DNA of 64,000 nucleotides, taken from positions 18,348,873-18,412,872 of the forward strand of contig NC_049990.1 of assembly GCF_000003815.2 (NCBI RefSeq). The letters are read 5' to 3'. Below the pieces are notes generated by a model, which saw nothing but the letters and a program-made list of their open reading frames with translations, searched no databases and was not told the origin of the DNA. Positions 25,701 to 39,300 of this stretch are shown piece by piece. Origin of the DNA: Branchiostoma floridae. Taxonomy: Eukaryota > Chordata > Leptocardii > Amphioxiformes > Branchiostomatidae. Within the stretch, counting starts at the first letter, position 1; each line of letters begins with the position of its first letter. The position numbers were made by a program, and so were the translations under genes.

Positions 25701-27551
25701 AAAGAAGCAAAGTGGGAAATTTCATACTGAGGAAAAAGCATGGTATTTTTTTCATAATTTATGGTAGTGCAATGTAGCTTTGCTGTCAATGGGTCTCATT
25801 TTCAGCCAAGCATACACTCAGGGCCATTCTTCAGTCCAGAGTTTTGACGCTTAAAGGTAAAGCCTTAAGCTTGGTCATACATGGACCAGCACCCATCTGA
25901 TAACATGCTGTGTGTAATAACTCTTTTCAAGTCCTGCCAAGAAGGCAGTAACACAATGAAATGCTGGGTAGGTCCATGTCACCTGGGGAATCAGACTGGA
26001 AATTGGCTGGAACTACCATCAAACCATTTGGCACCCTGCCCTTAATCATTGTCTGATGGGCGCTGACCAGAACACTCAAGTGCCGAGGTGTGTGTCTTGA
26101 CCTTGCCTTGGCCTTGCCACCTTAAGTGAAGCATGGTGGCCTGGTCCTAATGCGTCTCTGACACCGGTAATCTCCAAATCTTTACCCCCTCCAAAGGGGA
26201 TCTTAAAGTTGCCCAAATGACCGCCCACCTGAAGTCCAGACCCAAAATTTGCATTGTCTGACTTTTACTACTCCTTTGAGCGTGTGCACCACTCTGCTGT
26301 TGTGTAGCATTTACCCCGGCTTTAGGATCCTTTCAGCCCTAAACTGTTAACCTGGATTACAGCCTGGGCTTTAATCTTCTGGAAACTGTCCATTCATCAG
26401 CAATGTGCTTGAGCATGTACCATAAAGTCCCCTTTTCAAGCTACTTTTCAATTCCCTGGGAGTCAAGTGTCAGTGCTTGGCCTGCTTGTGCCAGTGACTG
26501 TGAAAGCTTTTATCTGTTCTAAACCGAGCCGTGACTGCTTCCCCAGATTAGCCCAGTGCTACCTGGGAATGTGAGACAGCTTCGAGCACCTGTCTGGAAT
26601 AAAAAAGACACTGTCTGCTGTGAGCGGCATGTAAAAAGCCCTTGTTGTCGCCTTGTGTTTGAGCAAAACGCTGTCTACGTGCGGAGCGAAGTCGTCACTG
26701 ATTGAAGATTCAGGGACATTCCTGTTTAATATGAGAAAGTGGAGGGTGGGGCTGGATCAGAAATCCAATCATCGGAAAAAACACCGCCCTAATCATGTCA
26801 GTAATTTTATTTCCCGTGCGAAGGTTGGGAGAATTATGCTCGGAAGAAAAATCTGCAGTCTGGCCATCTGTGCCCTCAACAGCAATTTGTTATGTTTCTG
26901 ACGATAAATATCAGCATGTGTTAATAGCACGGGCCTAAACGATGTCCTCCGTACAATTTCTTAATGTAGACGTAACGGATTTATTCTCATTAAGGTCACT
27001 TGACGGCCAGTACTGCAATATGCACAATGACTACAACAGGATTGAACCATGTCTACACCAATGCTCGCAAAATATTCCAATAAATTAAGACATGCTAAAA
27101 AGTGAAAGGGTGCATATAACAATGCTAAATCTGGGTTATTAATAATTCATGTAGATTGGCTCCAGTCCGTTCCCCAAGGAATAGAAGTCTCGCCATAATC
27201 GCGACAGAGCCAAACATAAGCTCCAGACAAACTGTAATCTCCCAGGGATAAGATTAAGTCATTATAAATCCCATCGACAATGTGTCTGCATAGAGACCAC
27301 CATGTAATGCACCTTTGATTTTCTCTTTGTTGTTAAAATCAACACTAATATCAATATAAATACAATATATCAGCAATGCTGTAGACATGTACACTGGTGT
27401 GTTGGGTTATAAAAAGTCGAGTTATGTGTCCCAACGGTAATTTTGTCAAAGTTATGTCTAGAAGAGAAATAACTTTCAACAAATGCTCATGTCTTACTGA
27501 CAGGTGTATAATCTATTTATTTACAATTTATGAAAATATATGAGTAAAATC

Positions 27552-27908
27552 TAATGCCTAATGGAACAAGACGATAGTGAAGACAGGTCTATATCAAAGA
27601 TTGTAATCCTAACATGTTGAATGACATGTAATTTAGCCCATTTACACAAAGAATCAAAAGACAGAAACAGAAATGAAATATTAAATGGTAAAGTCTTCGG
27701 CATATAAATCTAATAAAAGTGATGATAAAAACCAGATCTTATGTCTAAATGGAACAAAAAGATAGTGAAGACATGTCTAAATCAAGGATCGTAATCTAAA
27801 CATGTCGGATGACTTGTAATTTAGCCCATTTACACAAAGAGACAGAAACAGAAATGGTAAAGTCTTCAGCATATAAATCTAATAAAAGTGATGATAAAAA
27901 CCATCTGC
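27552..27908. repeat. About 188-bp imperfect tandem duplication
   Basis: 27552-27739 and 27740-27908 share atggaacaa, gatagtgaagaca, tttagcccatttacacaaag and catataaatctaataaaagt in the same order. The second copy lacks about 20 bp near its middle. The first frame in the second copy is repeat-derived and not a gene. Confidence 0.85.
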
Positions 27909-30599
27909 TGTCTGCCCTTATCCAAAGGAAGAGTATAATTCAATGTGTTAGCCATAATTGCAAAGTGCACCTCAGCGACTATCCCAGACAAAACCAGGCC
28001 TGGTAGACAGCTGAAACACTCTGCCCTAGACATGACGTGGGCCTACAAAATTGTCTGGGTGTTCAACCAGTATTCTAAAGTAATTTTCAATTTGCATGAT
28101 GAGAAGAGACACTGGAAAGGTCCCAGCCAAACTAGAATGCCCAGAGGACCCATGGGCCCTCACCTCCTTTTGTTGACATCAAACTTGTTTTTCCACTCGG
28201 AATCAAATCTGCAGAATTAATGAATATTTATCTGCAACATATATTCGATGGGAGCAAATGAAGCAAAGAAGCAACTGTATATACAGCCCATCTACGGAAT
28301 GTGATTTTACACAATGCGATAACAAAAGCTTAGGGACGGTAGTTCTATAGTCACGACTTCCAGTGAAAACCATTATGATCATGGTGACATACATGTACAC
28401 TGCAATCCCCCAGTCCATTCCTATCTGTCCATTTCTACACTTCTATAACACCTGGTGAGGGAACCAATCAGAGAGATCGTTATCTGTTATTGTTGCTGCA
28501 GAATTTCCCAGTCATTCAAGCCTAGCATAACAACTAGGGTAGTTTACAATGTGAACTTGAGTCGCTCACAGTGAGTATAGTCTGCAGATTTCAAGATGGT
28601 TAGATAAGAGATATTTGTGAGAGAACAAAAACAATACAGTAATCAACCTGAGCAACAGTGGAACCTGCTTTTGATAATGGAACATGCTCCGAAAATAACT
28701 TACTCCTCAATATCAAGTAAACGCTGTACAATTTCTGTAGGCCACAGGTAAATATCATTAAGAAACAAAAACGTTAACACTTCAGCGAGATTGAGAATAA
28801 GGGATTCTTGGATGTGAAAGTAGAAGGAAATGGCTTGTGTGAAAGAATAATATGACAAATTATACCAGCCAATGTTGTGTGGCTATCGTCTGCCTTTGTA
28901 ACTGTATCTTTAAAGTGCAATCGAAAGTGCAAGGTGTATGAATCTGTTTTATAAGTATTATATAATATCATATGCTCACTTCTCTGAAAGGATGAATGTT
29001 ATATTACACACACCAAGGACGTTACACAGTGAATAGGTTGGAGTCTCAAAAGTTTATCTATTATATATACTCAATTTGCAAAATAGCAGGAGCATTCAGT
29101 CAGCGTGCATAGCGGGTGTGCAATCGCTCCTGGGGACTTTTCACCCGACAGATTTCTTTGCAGACTCTCAGATAATCCTACCCCATAGCAGAGACCCATG
29201 GGTACAGACAGCCCCATTCTCACAATTATTGTTCCTCTAAATCATCACACAAGTGCATTTGAGACAGCTCTGATATTAGCTGCTCTACCCTATTGAGGTT
29301 CCTTCCCGGCATTGTAACCTATCAGGAAATACACCTGTCAAGCTGAGCTCTCAGATTTTGAATGCTTCGTTCCACTGTTGATTATGTCAAAGAGTGGGCC
29401 CAGGGGAAACGTTAAAGCGGAATTTCCACTAGAGAGACGATTAAATTGCAGAGAGATGCTGGGAAAGTGAGGGCCTACAGCACGCTGTATATCACCCAAA
29501 TCTTTCCCTGTAAATTCATGTGAGAACTGTTAGACTACCTGCGTAAGGAAAGTGCAGCATTGGTCTTTAACTAGTTGAAATGGCAGGTGATAATAGAAGT
29601 TTGAAAGCAGGAAAGTGGTGTAATTTTGGCCAGACTAGATCACAAGCTTTATAGGCAACAGTGTGAATTATGACAGTTGCATTAAGTTTCTTTTACGGCC
29701 ATCTGAAAGATGAAAGGCTCAATGACGTCTTTCTGAAATTATGCTAAACGTAAAAGGCTGTTACATGACTACCTTTAGCAGTTTTATCTCATACTTTGTA
29801 AGTAAGTCATCACCATTAGGGCCCTGTTGTGTGGATCACCTGTTTAGAAGCTTAAACAGGAACACCTTTTCCTTTACTGCAGTTTACTCATTATCCCAAC
29901 AATTCCTGTGACATAAATGTAGGCTTATGTAATGTAATTATCCGGTGAGTGAGCAAGAGATATCCCTTTTTTGTTTTGTTGGGTGATCGGAATTTCGAAT
30001 CCTTACAAATGTGATATTTTTTCCCAGTTTATTAAGGGACTTTGTACCATTGATTCAAGAAAGATTGGAGAGGCATTCAGTCACAGGTATACCACATTTC
30101 ATGTGTAATCTCCAAGAAGTAGTTCTGAATCTTTTATTAAAAATCCTTATCACATAGCTGGTGCATACTGTAACTATAACTCTAAATGTTATACAGACTG
30201 AAAAATGTATAAGAGCTTCCTGGATTAGCTTGCTGTTGACATGGAAAAAGTATAACTGGTAAGCTTTGCTGATAAATATTTCCAATTTGGAAGATAAGCA
30301 TACAGTCCTTGAATTGTCCTGGAATTGTTTTTGTGAGTGTGAACCTTGACGGACATTCGCGATGCGGCAGAGGTGTTATCTGCTCAGCGGTGCGTGTTCC
30401 CAACACTTTGAGCACCAGCTTGAGGAGCGCTAACAAATTGGTACAGGTAGTGTATTCCTCTGGTTCCATTAATCATCCCCATGGCCACCTGAGTCCGCAC
30501 AGGTATGGAACAGGTGCGCGCATGGGGAGGCAGGGATGGGGAAACTCACCAGAGGCTGGAGGCAGTCGATACAGAACTGATGGGAAAATGTGTGCTGCC

Positions 30600-30890
30600 A
30601 TTTGCAATTGTTTCTACAATTTCCCCTTAGTAGAAACACAGAGGGTATGGGAAAGACATAAAAATTGGAAGCTCTGCTGCAGTGCTGTAATAAGCTGCTA
30701 GAGGGCCCAAAATTGCATAAATTCCCATTGGTAGAAATACAGACGTTAAAGGGAAAGATATCAATATTGGAAGTTCTGCTGCGGTACTGAAACAAGCTGT
30801 TAGGGGGCCAAACTTGAATCATTTTGAGGTCTCACCAAGACCTACCCAACATACTAAATATCAATACAATTCATCCAGGGATCCTGGAGT
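30600..30890. repeat. Dispersed repeat family C, two tandem units
   Basis: Two units about 102 bp apart (words at 30668 and 30770) share ttggaagctctgctgc, then a gta/gtactg word, aagctg(c/t)tag and agggggcc-like endings. Downstream comes ccaagacctacccaacatac and an aaatatcaata word, as in other copies of the family (32264-32425, 32925-33055). The reading frames on both strands here (117 and 130 codons) are made of these units and show no protein family signature. Confidence 0.5.
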
Positions 30891-32263
30891 ATTATGCTGG
30901 TAATCTACACACACACACACATTGCAAAGTACTGTAACAGATGTTTGAAATCATTTGCGATCATTTTTTTTCAGTGCTACAATAATTGTTAAGGCCACTC
31001 AGACTGCAATGCTCCTACTGAATTTGAAAGCAGAAAGAAGAGAAATATGTCAATTGATACATAATTCAGTACAGTACATACAAGCCATTCCTGCTTTACA
31101 ATCAGGTCTGTTATCTGAACACTTTGTAAAATGAAAAAAAATCAATGCTTGGAATTTGACATGAGTAAAAATAGTGTATGCAGTATTCAACTCATAAATT
31201 TATAAATTTAAAGTTAAAGTAGCTGTTAGTTTCCAAAAGTAAGCATAGAAACTTTGTAAGTCCTTAAGCTGATAGCCATCATTAATATCTTTACTGGACA
31301 AATTTCCAAATCCTTCCATTAGTTACTTGTCTCTATTCGCTGCATTTTGTCTCTCGTTGCAATTAAGATTGGACTTATCACACAATACCCCTGCGGGCAC
31401 TGTCCCCTCTCTTTGTCTACAGATTCCTACCTTCTGGGCGTGGAGGTTAACATCTAAGACCTCTGATCTTGATATTTACTGCCGCTCAATTTGAAATTGA
31501 TATGGTCTGATCCAAATCTGGTGGCTAGTGTTGGGCAGAGTACAGGGATATTCTCCCAGGTGATACAGATACTTAACCCCACAATCCATGCATCTATCAT
31601 TCATACATTGTACGTCCCAGTTTTCTACCCATTCAGATATCTGTGAACTTCATTTTCCTGGCAAATTAGATTTTGGTCCGTCCATTTGGCCAGATATTTG
31701 TCACCTTCACACTAAGCTCCATTATGAGTGGGCAGGTCCCTTGTTGCCCATTTGGTAGTTTTTTATCATGAAAGCTGAGATTTCCCCAAAGTAACATGCT
31801 TCCAGGCGCCTGGGGCCGACAATTGCTTTCATATAATACCAAGCTTCAGCAGGTGGATGTAGGAGGTAAACTGTCGCATCTATCTGGATACAGTACAAAG
31901 AGATTGAAGGGTGATAGTTTTGTAGCTAGCTAAATCAGATGTGCAATACCCAATCTCAAGAACTGGCAGTGTCGCTCACTTCCTGACCTTCCTTCAGAAA
32001 AGAGCACCGTTGATACATGATGTTATATACATGTAAATCTCAAACTAATACATCTCTTACTGGGCGCTGGGGTATACATGGTGGACAGGTGTGAATGGGA
32101 GGTAACTTTCAGCTTACACAGCATCTTTTAAAAGCCAGTTGACATATGCAACAGTAATAGGTAACTAATAAAGCTATTTTCACTGAATTCTGTGGGTAGT
32201 TGTTCCTCTGCAGTGCATAACAAGTGCTATCTACCACTCAAAAATGATGACCACAGCAGAACA

Positions 32264-32425
32264 CAAGGAATCAAAACAGGAAGTTCTGCAGTACCTTAGA
32301 AAGTCACTAGGAGGCCTATTATCGAACTTGACCTTTGTTTTCCCTCTGTCTCTCTCCAAATATCATCCATTTACAGCTTCGGAAGTTATGCTGCCCACAA
32401 ACAGACGGACAGACAAACAGCACCT
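32264..32425. repeat. Dispersed repeat family C, copy 2
   Basis: Contains gaagttctgcagtacctta, then gaaagtcactaggaggccta, then cgaacttgacctttgttttc, ccaaatatcatccattta and cagcttcggaagttatg, ending in a cagacggacagacaaacag stretch. It matches the reverse complement of units at 49325-50040. A frame of 106 codons overlaps it but follows the repeat, so I do not call a gene. Confidence 0.55.
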
Positions 32426-32924
32426 AAAACATAACGTTCTTGGAGAAACTGGTCTTTTATACCCTAGCTATGAATGCAAAACAGCTGAAATCAATTTTGG
32501 ATGTCCAATAGAAAACAAGGTAAGACAACGTCAAGCTGAAGTCAGTGTCACTGACGAAAGATAGTGGATGCTATCTGAATCATATCCAGTTGCTTTTAGT
32601 AACTGCTTTTTGGCATAACCTTCTTGGTCTAGGTAAATACAGTAGTAGTTTTCGGGGTGGGGTTCTGATCTGGTAAAGTCCTATCCTGTCAGAGAGGAAA
32701 CAGGGTTCTCAGATAAGGCTGTTTACTGGGACTTGAGGAAGAGCAGTGGGCAGGATGGATCAGGTGATAGAGTCAGGGGAAGTCTCACAGAGCCAAACCT
32801 AAAGCTTCCTTCTTCTTATACATGTTGCTGGTGATGTCAGCAGCTAGCAATGTCTCCTGTAATGATTTGAAACTAGTTTCAGAAGTTATCTTGTCAACAA
32901 TAGAATTAGTGTAGCTAGTATAAA

Positions 32925-33055
32925 AGTTCCTCTGCAGTACCACAGAAAACTGTTAGGAGGCCCATCATAAAACTTGACTTTTAAGTTTTCTCGACCACTC
33001 TCCACCTACCAAATATCATAAGGACCCATCCACAGCTTCTCGAGTTATGATTAGG
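32925..33055. repeat. Dispersed repeat family C, copy 3
   Basis: Same order as copy 2 and same strand: cagtaccacagaaaactgtt, aggaggcccatcataaaact, tgacttttaagttttctcga, ccacctaccaaatatcataa and acagcttctcgagttatga. It lies only about 500 bp after copy 2. The 133-codon frame that starts just downstream (33094) is discussed among rejected items. Confidence 0.55.
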
Positions 33056-35072
33056 TACCATACAAAACTTATACAAACATATTATCAACCTTCATGAAAA
33101 AGGTAATAATTGCTCCTCAAAAGAAAAGCAATAGATGTAAAGAAATTGTAACAGTTGTAAAACTTCTAGACACTGCCAACAGGTACATGTACTGCTACTT
33201 CGCGGCAGTAGAACTAGAAGTAGTGTCTGAACCTGTTTCAGTCATCAAGGCAGTCACTGATTTCACACTTGAGCTTATTTTCAGTTTTCAGCAAGGCCTG
33301 TCCACAAAATCCCGTCTGTCTGGACGATGCTTAAAAATTGATGAGCGAATGGTGACAAATTGTGGTTGTCATTCCGAACACTGCCGCGATACAGTCCAAC
33401 CAGCCCGGCCCAAATTGCAGGAAATAGATGACAGTCTAGGAGCCAAGTATGCGTGCTGTCGAAGCCTGTTAATGAAATTGTGCAAAAAACCATGAAGTGC
33501 AAAATTGAAGTTACAAGGGCTGGCACGCGCCTGGTATGTCCGCCACTCTCCTCGGAATCAATATCTGCAGAAATGAATGTGTCGGCGGCGCAGACTCTCC
33601 GCGCATGTTAAACAGGAGATGCTCAAATGTTCGGGGCTATTACAGCGCACCTGGGATTCCCTAAATGATTCCGTAATAAAAGTAAATCATCCCGGCCGGG
33701 ATTAGCAAGGTTTTAATGCAAGTTCCTACACAGATGGGAGCAAAACAAAGTTAGGATTGGCACCTTAAAGTTCAGACGATCGCTCTACATGGTACTATTA
33801 AAACCTGTGTTGGATAGAAATGTTATAAACAGTCTTATTACTGCAGACAAATTACTGTATATGAAAAAGAATTATATATCTATATAGTACGGTAAGGCAA
33901 GTGTAATGCTGTGTATACTTTTTATACTTTTTTTATTAATGACCCCAAAGATGATCGATTTTGCAGCTTGTCTAAAAGTTAAGAAAGAAGTTTCAGAATT
34001 GATCCAGTGACGTAATCCAGAAAGTTTTAAACAGCCTATCCAGCATCAGTGCATGGAATGACTGACTGGCAACTTGAACCACAAACAACACTGGCTCTTC
34101 TTGTTTCTAACTCAGTAGGCCAGTATATACCTATTCATCAGTGTTGGAGGATATCGGAGATGAAACAGATAGGCGAGAACTCAGGCAGGAAAAAATGCGC
34201 TGGCTGCAATCTTATCTGCACAATCAGGCTGCAGGGAATCTCTTCTATGCACAATCCCCGGGCAAGAGACAAAATCTGACATTTGGTTATCAGTCATCAC
34301 AGGGGTTCAAGCTTGCTTTTGTAGAAGGTGGTTGAGTTTGTGGTATCAGTTTCTGGTTTACCTGGGGAGATGTATGCACGCTTGCCCTGGCATAGCTCCA
34401 CTCTGGATGTCTGATATGGGTCCTGACACCATTCTCAGTGCTTATCAGGGGAGAAAGTTTCCCATGTGAACTTGTCAGTCAGCAAATGGTATATAGGAAG
34501 GCTAGAGTAGGCCTCCTAGAAAAGAGCTACAGCCAGCTAAATACAGGGTGGTATCTCACTGCACTTGGGGCACTAGCGTGGCACTGCAGGGTTTGTAGAT
34601 GACTCAATTTCAAATTTTCTTACTTTTTGTGTATTTTGTTATCTGCTAAGTCATACTTTTATGTATTATGCAATATATAAATTATGAAAAATTGGCAAAA
34701 ATAACAAAACAGTGCCGCAGTGAAGGAACCTCGCAGTGCTGCACCTGTACCCCAAGTGCAGTGAGATACCACCTTAACCTGTCCTGTTTACAGAGAGATG
34801 GATTTAATCCACAGTGGGACTTGTGAAGGTATCATACAGTTGTAGTCCTTTGTGTGATGATTCATGATCAGTGTGTGTTGTCCCATGTGTCCCATTTCAT
34901 ACTGTACACTTGAGATGTATCATGTCCTTGGGATACAAGGACACCTGCTGTAGGAGATATATCAGGTCAACCTGTCATTAATCACAGTCGTATTGTGGAA
35001 AAACAGTTTTGAGTACATAGGATGATGGTAGGACCAAGAGTGTATCAATCCAACACTACATGGCACAGGACT

Positions 35073-35252
35073 ACAGTGAAACCTAATTCTACATCAGGAC
35101 CACCTGCCCAATGTGGCCACTTTTTGGTGGTTCCTTATAGCTACCTGTATTTTCCCAATGACACCCTGTCTATAATGACCACATATCCACACATACAAGA
35201 TTTTATCAGTCCCTTAATTAGAGTGGTCTCCTTGGGGCAGTTTAAGCTGTAT
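35073..35252 (+). repeat. Dispersed repeat family A, copy 2
   Basis: The fullest copy: agtgaaacctaattctacat, tggtggttcctta, attttcccaatgacaccctg, atgaccacatatccaca, ttttatcagtcccttaatta, gtggtctccttggggcagtt. It explains much of the 140-codon frame at 35022-35444, which is not called as a gene. Confidence 0.55.
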
Positions 35253-35619
35253 TATTCTCTATCTAGACGTTGTTGGCAATTTTCCGGATTCGGTGTCTTT
35301 CCATCCCTTAGCACTTGGGATAGATGTCTGCAATTACTGAATTGTAAGCCTTATACATCATCGGTGAAACAGAAATTTATCCGTGCATTAAGCCCATTCA
35401 AAACACTTCCAAAGGGTACGCTAAAGAGCCTTGGTGAAGGATAATTCATCTCTTTAAGTGAACTTTAAAGAGTTAATCAGAGACATTGTTCCTTAAAGTA
35501 TGTGGCTTAACAACAGTTAGTAACTTACTGCAGGATTCTTCACAAACAGGTGACTTATCAGTAATAATAAGGTAGTGCACTTCAGCAAGCATATCAAAAA
35601 CAAAAAGTTAATTCGCGTG

Positions 35620-35835
35620 ACACACCACACTTATCGAAAAGAGTAGGGGTCCTTCCAGGTGTGAGTGGTTCAAACCCTACAGTCCTTTGGCCGCACCTGG
35701 GGTAATTATTGTCGTATCGAGGTCGCCTGAGTGGCGCCGAATTGCAGCTCGCTTCAGACCCCCTATTGTAAGCTCCTCGCAATTCAGCCCCTGGCTGCCA
35801 GGAGAGAGTAGTCGGCCCACCCAATAACAATTATA
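35620..35835 (-). repeat. Possible SINE-like repeat
   Basis: On the minus strand this GC-richer block (about half GC) runs from attgttattgggtgggccga through ggtttgaaccactcacacc to actcttttcgataagtgtgg. The last words resemble a conserved core seen in several invertebrate SINEs; this is recalled, not checked. There is no second copy in the window, so the call is weak. Confidence 0.3.
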
Positions 35836-36033
35836 TAGAAAGCCTTTGTTTGGAAGAAGGCCAGAGACGTTATGTAGCAAAGGACAGGAGGCATGTGATA
35901 TATGGAGTCTTCTCTTCATTAGACAAGAACAGGTAAAACGAGGTCTGGGATCCAGGTGTTCAGGCAAAGTTGACATTCTTGACCCAAAATATGTGATGAT
36001 AGGTGTCTGTTGTGGACAATTGCCAAGTTCTGT

Positions 36034-36380
36034 CTGGGTGCAGGTAAGGCCATTCAAGGCCATTGACAGTACGTGCTGAAAGAATATGAGACAAACTACA
36101 CATATGAGGAAAAATAACAAGCAAACTTGACAGTAGAATATGCCACAAAGTATCCTAATAGTTGCTGTGTGTACTGTGAAAAATATCCGTCCTTCCTATA
36201 TTGGCCTGGGTGCAGGTAAGGCCACGGAGCTCAATGGCATAGACAGTGTTGTAAGAATAGGAGACAAACTGCACATATTGGGAAAAATAACAAGCAAGCT
36301 TGACAGTAAAATATATCAAATAGTAGCCTAATAGTTGCTGCGTGCACTGTGAAAAATATCCGTCCTTCCTATATTGGTTG
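36034..36380. repeat. 172-bp tandem duplication
   Basis: Units at 36034-36205 and 36206-36380 both start ctgggtgcaggtaaggcca. Both contain gagacaaact, gaaaaataacaagcaa and cttgacagtaaaata-like words, and both end with cctaatagttgctg, ctgtgaaaaatatccgtcct and tcctatattgg. Divergence is about 12-15 percent by eye. Confidence 0.8.
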
Positions 36381-39300
36381 ATTATTTGCATATTGAGACA
36401 CATAGTACTCTATCAGAGCCTCCTAGGACCAAAACTTATTCTTTATACTACCAGGTAGGTCGAAACGACTTAAAGAAATGCTCAACGCAAAGACTGAGAC
36501 GTTTAAGATCAATGTCAGGTTTCCCCCCAAACTAAGCGATGACTGAAGAAGAACTGAGTGCTGAGGTCCAAGGTTAGCTGAGAGAACTGCGGACTGACAA
36601 CAGCCATCCATCTAGGCCCATCCAATTAATGCTCATTACTCTGGGTTCATGTTTGCGCTGTCATTGTATATTCACAGGCCAATAAAAAGGCAGAAAGTGT
36701 AGCTGTATGGAGCTCGGAGAGGCCACCTGAATGCCCAATATCTGTGGGTCGAAAAGGTTCAATTCACACCTGGTAGATTTCTCTGATTCATAGAAGATAA
36801 TACTATGGGTTTTACGGCAATATAACACCTGTGAAGTTTAGTAACACTGATAATGGCTATGAGAAGATTGATATTAAATTTAAAACCCATAGCATGAACC
36901 AAAAGGAACTTTATTCAGGATATGAGATTTTCACATTTCTCTGACATATTCTGTGCAAAATATCACGCCAATATGTTCTGTGAGTCATGATGCCCCCCTC
37001 CCCCATAAGAATTTTTGTCTGTCAGCACATTTTACCCAACCACACTGCTTTGAAATAAACTGTTTGACCTTTGAGTGGTCATGTTCTGCTTCCTCCTGTC
37101 ACGACCCAAGACTCAGATTACATTTCCAAAGAAGGGAACTTGACTGTGTCCCCAGACTGTTGACTTTGGCAATGACCTTTCTAGGAAAAGGTGACTCAGA
37201 AAGTCAACAAACTTCCTCTCCCCATGTCCAACAGTCTACAAAACCAGTTCCGCTTCTTCAAAATGAGGATGACCCTGTTTCACCAATTCTATTGATTCAC
37301 CAGCCATTCTATAAACAGTGTAGCTTTGCATAATGAACCGGACCCAATTGATTTCAAACGGTTCCCTTTGGGTTGGACAACATTGCTTACAAAAAAAAGC
37401 TGCTGTTGCAGGAAAATGAAACAGAAGTGTTTTTGTTCATCTTAGATATTTGACATAATCTGTCATCGTCAATAGTACATTTGGGCCAATGATGACTGAT
37501 GTTTAGATTCATCTGTCACAAGTGACAAGCCCCCCCCCCCCCCTTAAGTACATTTATTGATGAGTGCTAGACAGACAGGTTTTGGATAGCATTATGCACA
37601 TGTAAAGATTCTGTTTTCTGATTATTTACAAGTGAATATTCTATAAAATATCATTCCAGTTGCTAAATATACATATATCAATTACTTGCAAGGACAGAAA
37701 TCAAATGTGTCACTAAATATCTATGTCTACAACTGTAATAAAACTGATAATAATAGCTTGTGAATTGTTTTGATTACACCGTAATATGGACTAAAACTTG
37801 CGACTATTTTCTGTCTAGATCTCCTCATACACAAATACATCAGGCATACTGCAGAGACCTGTTATAAGACAATAAAGAGTGTTTGTAAAGGCTGTTGTTC
37901 CCACCTTGATTACAAAGTGAATCAGAAACACAAGTTGGAACCTCCCAGGGACAGGGTAATGTTATCAGCCTTGATCTCATATATCACGGTACAGAATCTA
38001 ATTCGATATATCAAAAATCTGCAGAGGAAGCGGGCGTCCCCAAAGGCCCAGCGCGCTCATCCTGTGTACGGGTTTCCTGTGAAGCGCTTGTAAAACGTCT
38101 GTGGGAAGTAAACTGGATAAAGGGATGGGCTAATGTGATCTACATGGTTCCTGACTTGGGGTAATGGGCATGCCATCTTCCTGTTGTCAACTAGGAAAGC
38201 ACTCAGGCTCAAGTGGCTAGAGGACAAACTAAAAATAAAGAAATATAGGGGTGATTTCTGAAATTATTACATCGATTATAATTACAGCTACATGTGTACT
38301 GCAAAAAAAAAAAAACCAATGTGCATCATCGCGCAACTGAGCACAGACGACATGCCAAACCACATACGAATGCGGCAAACAGAACATAGAGATGTAGTTG
38401 CAAACACTCAATACATAGACCGATTACAATACTCTGTCGACTGAGGTTACCCTCCAGTCACAGAGTAACAACACGTTTTCACATCCTGGTTGTAATACAT
38501 TATGAAAATTTGTGTTGAAGATCAGACATATTTAAGTAATTTGCAATCATGCCCGTAATATAGGCTAATTGCAAGGATACATATATAAAGAAACATAAGG
38601 CAAAAAAAGTCTTTATACATTTGTATAGTTAAAGGATTTAACCACAATATCTAGCTAGCTGTTGTACATTGTACCTGATGAACATACTAAACACAGTCAG
38701 GCTGTCTTACCACCCCTGCCTACAGCCCTGTCAACCCTTACTATAGAATAGAACCATCAATGTGACCTTTCCTCACATCAGCAATGAAAAAATGCCTGGC
38801 AGATTCATCCCTGCCTGAAACTGAAACATCTCTCCTCCCGAGATTAATGTCGGGAGGTACAAATGAGTTTCCCTTTGCCTCCCCGCCGGAAAACATCCAA
38901 TTCTCCAGGTCACATCTATTCGATTAATACGTCAAATGTACAATAAACGCCCTTATAGATTGCCTGCAAAGTGCTATCTGATACAGTAATATATATTTGA
39001 GTGGTGTACATCCGGACCACCCCATCTAGGATGTAAGGAGAGGGATCATCTATTGAACTTAAGATCAGCCTCCTTCTCTTCAGGAGGAGTGTAAGGTTAG
39101 ATGTTGATATATCATTGGTGCAGTAATGAAGAACAGGAGCAGTAAGACAGGAACTAATATTGTTGCTGGGCCTTGAACCTTGACTCGTGTGATCTGCACT
39201 TCTCTTCTTCATGATGCTGCTAGCTCAGGATCGTTTCGAAAGTTCATTTTTTATTTGTAGCAATGCTAGTTTAGATGTATTCAGAATCAGAATAAGTCTT

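Noticed and set aside
33094-33495. 133-codon + strand frame directly after a family C repeat
   Set aside because: One of the longest frames in the window and fairly Cys-rich, but no domain, no recognisable paralogue and no splice-site support. It begins at the repeat edge. It may be conserved noncoding DNA rather than protein.
35022-35444. 140-codon + strand frame
   Set aside because: Its first half is the family A repeat and the rest has no motif.
35677-36120. 147-codon minus-strand frame
   Set aside because: Longest frame in the window, but it covers a SINE-like block and the start of a tandem duplication and shows no protein motif.
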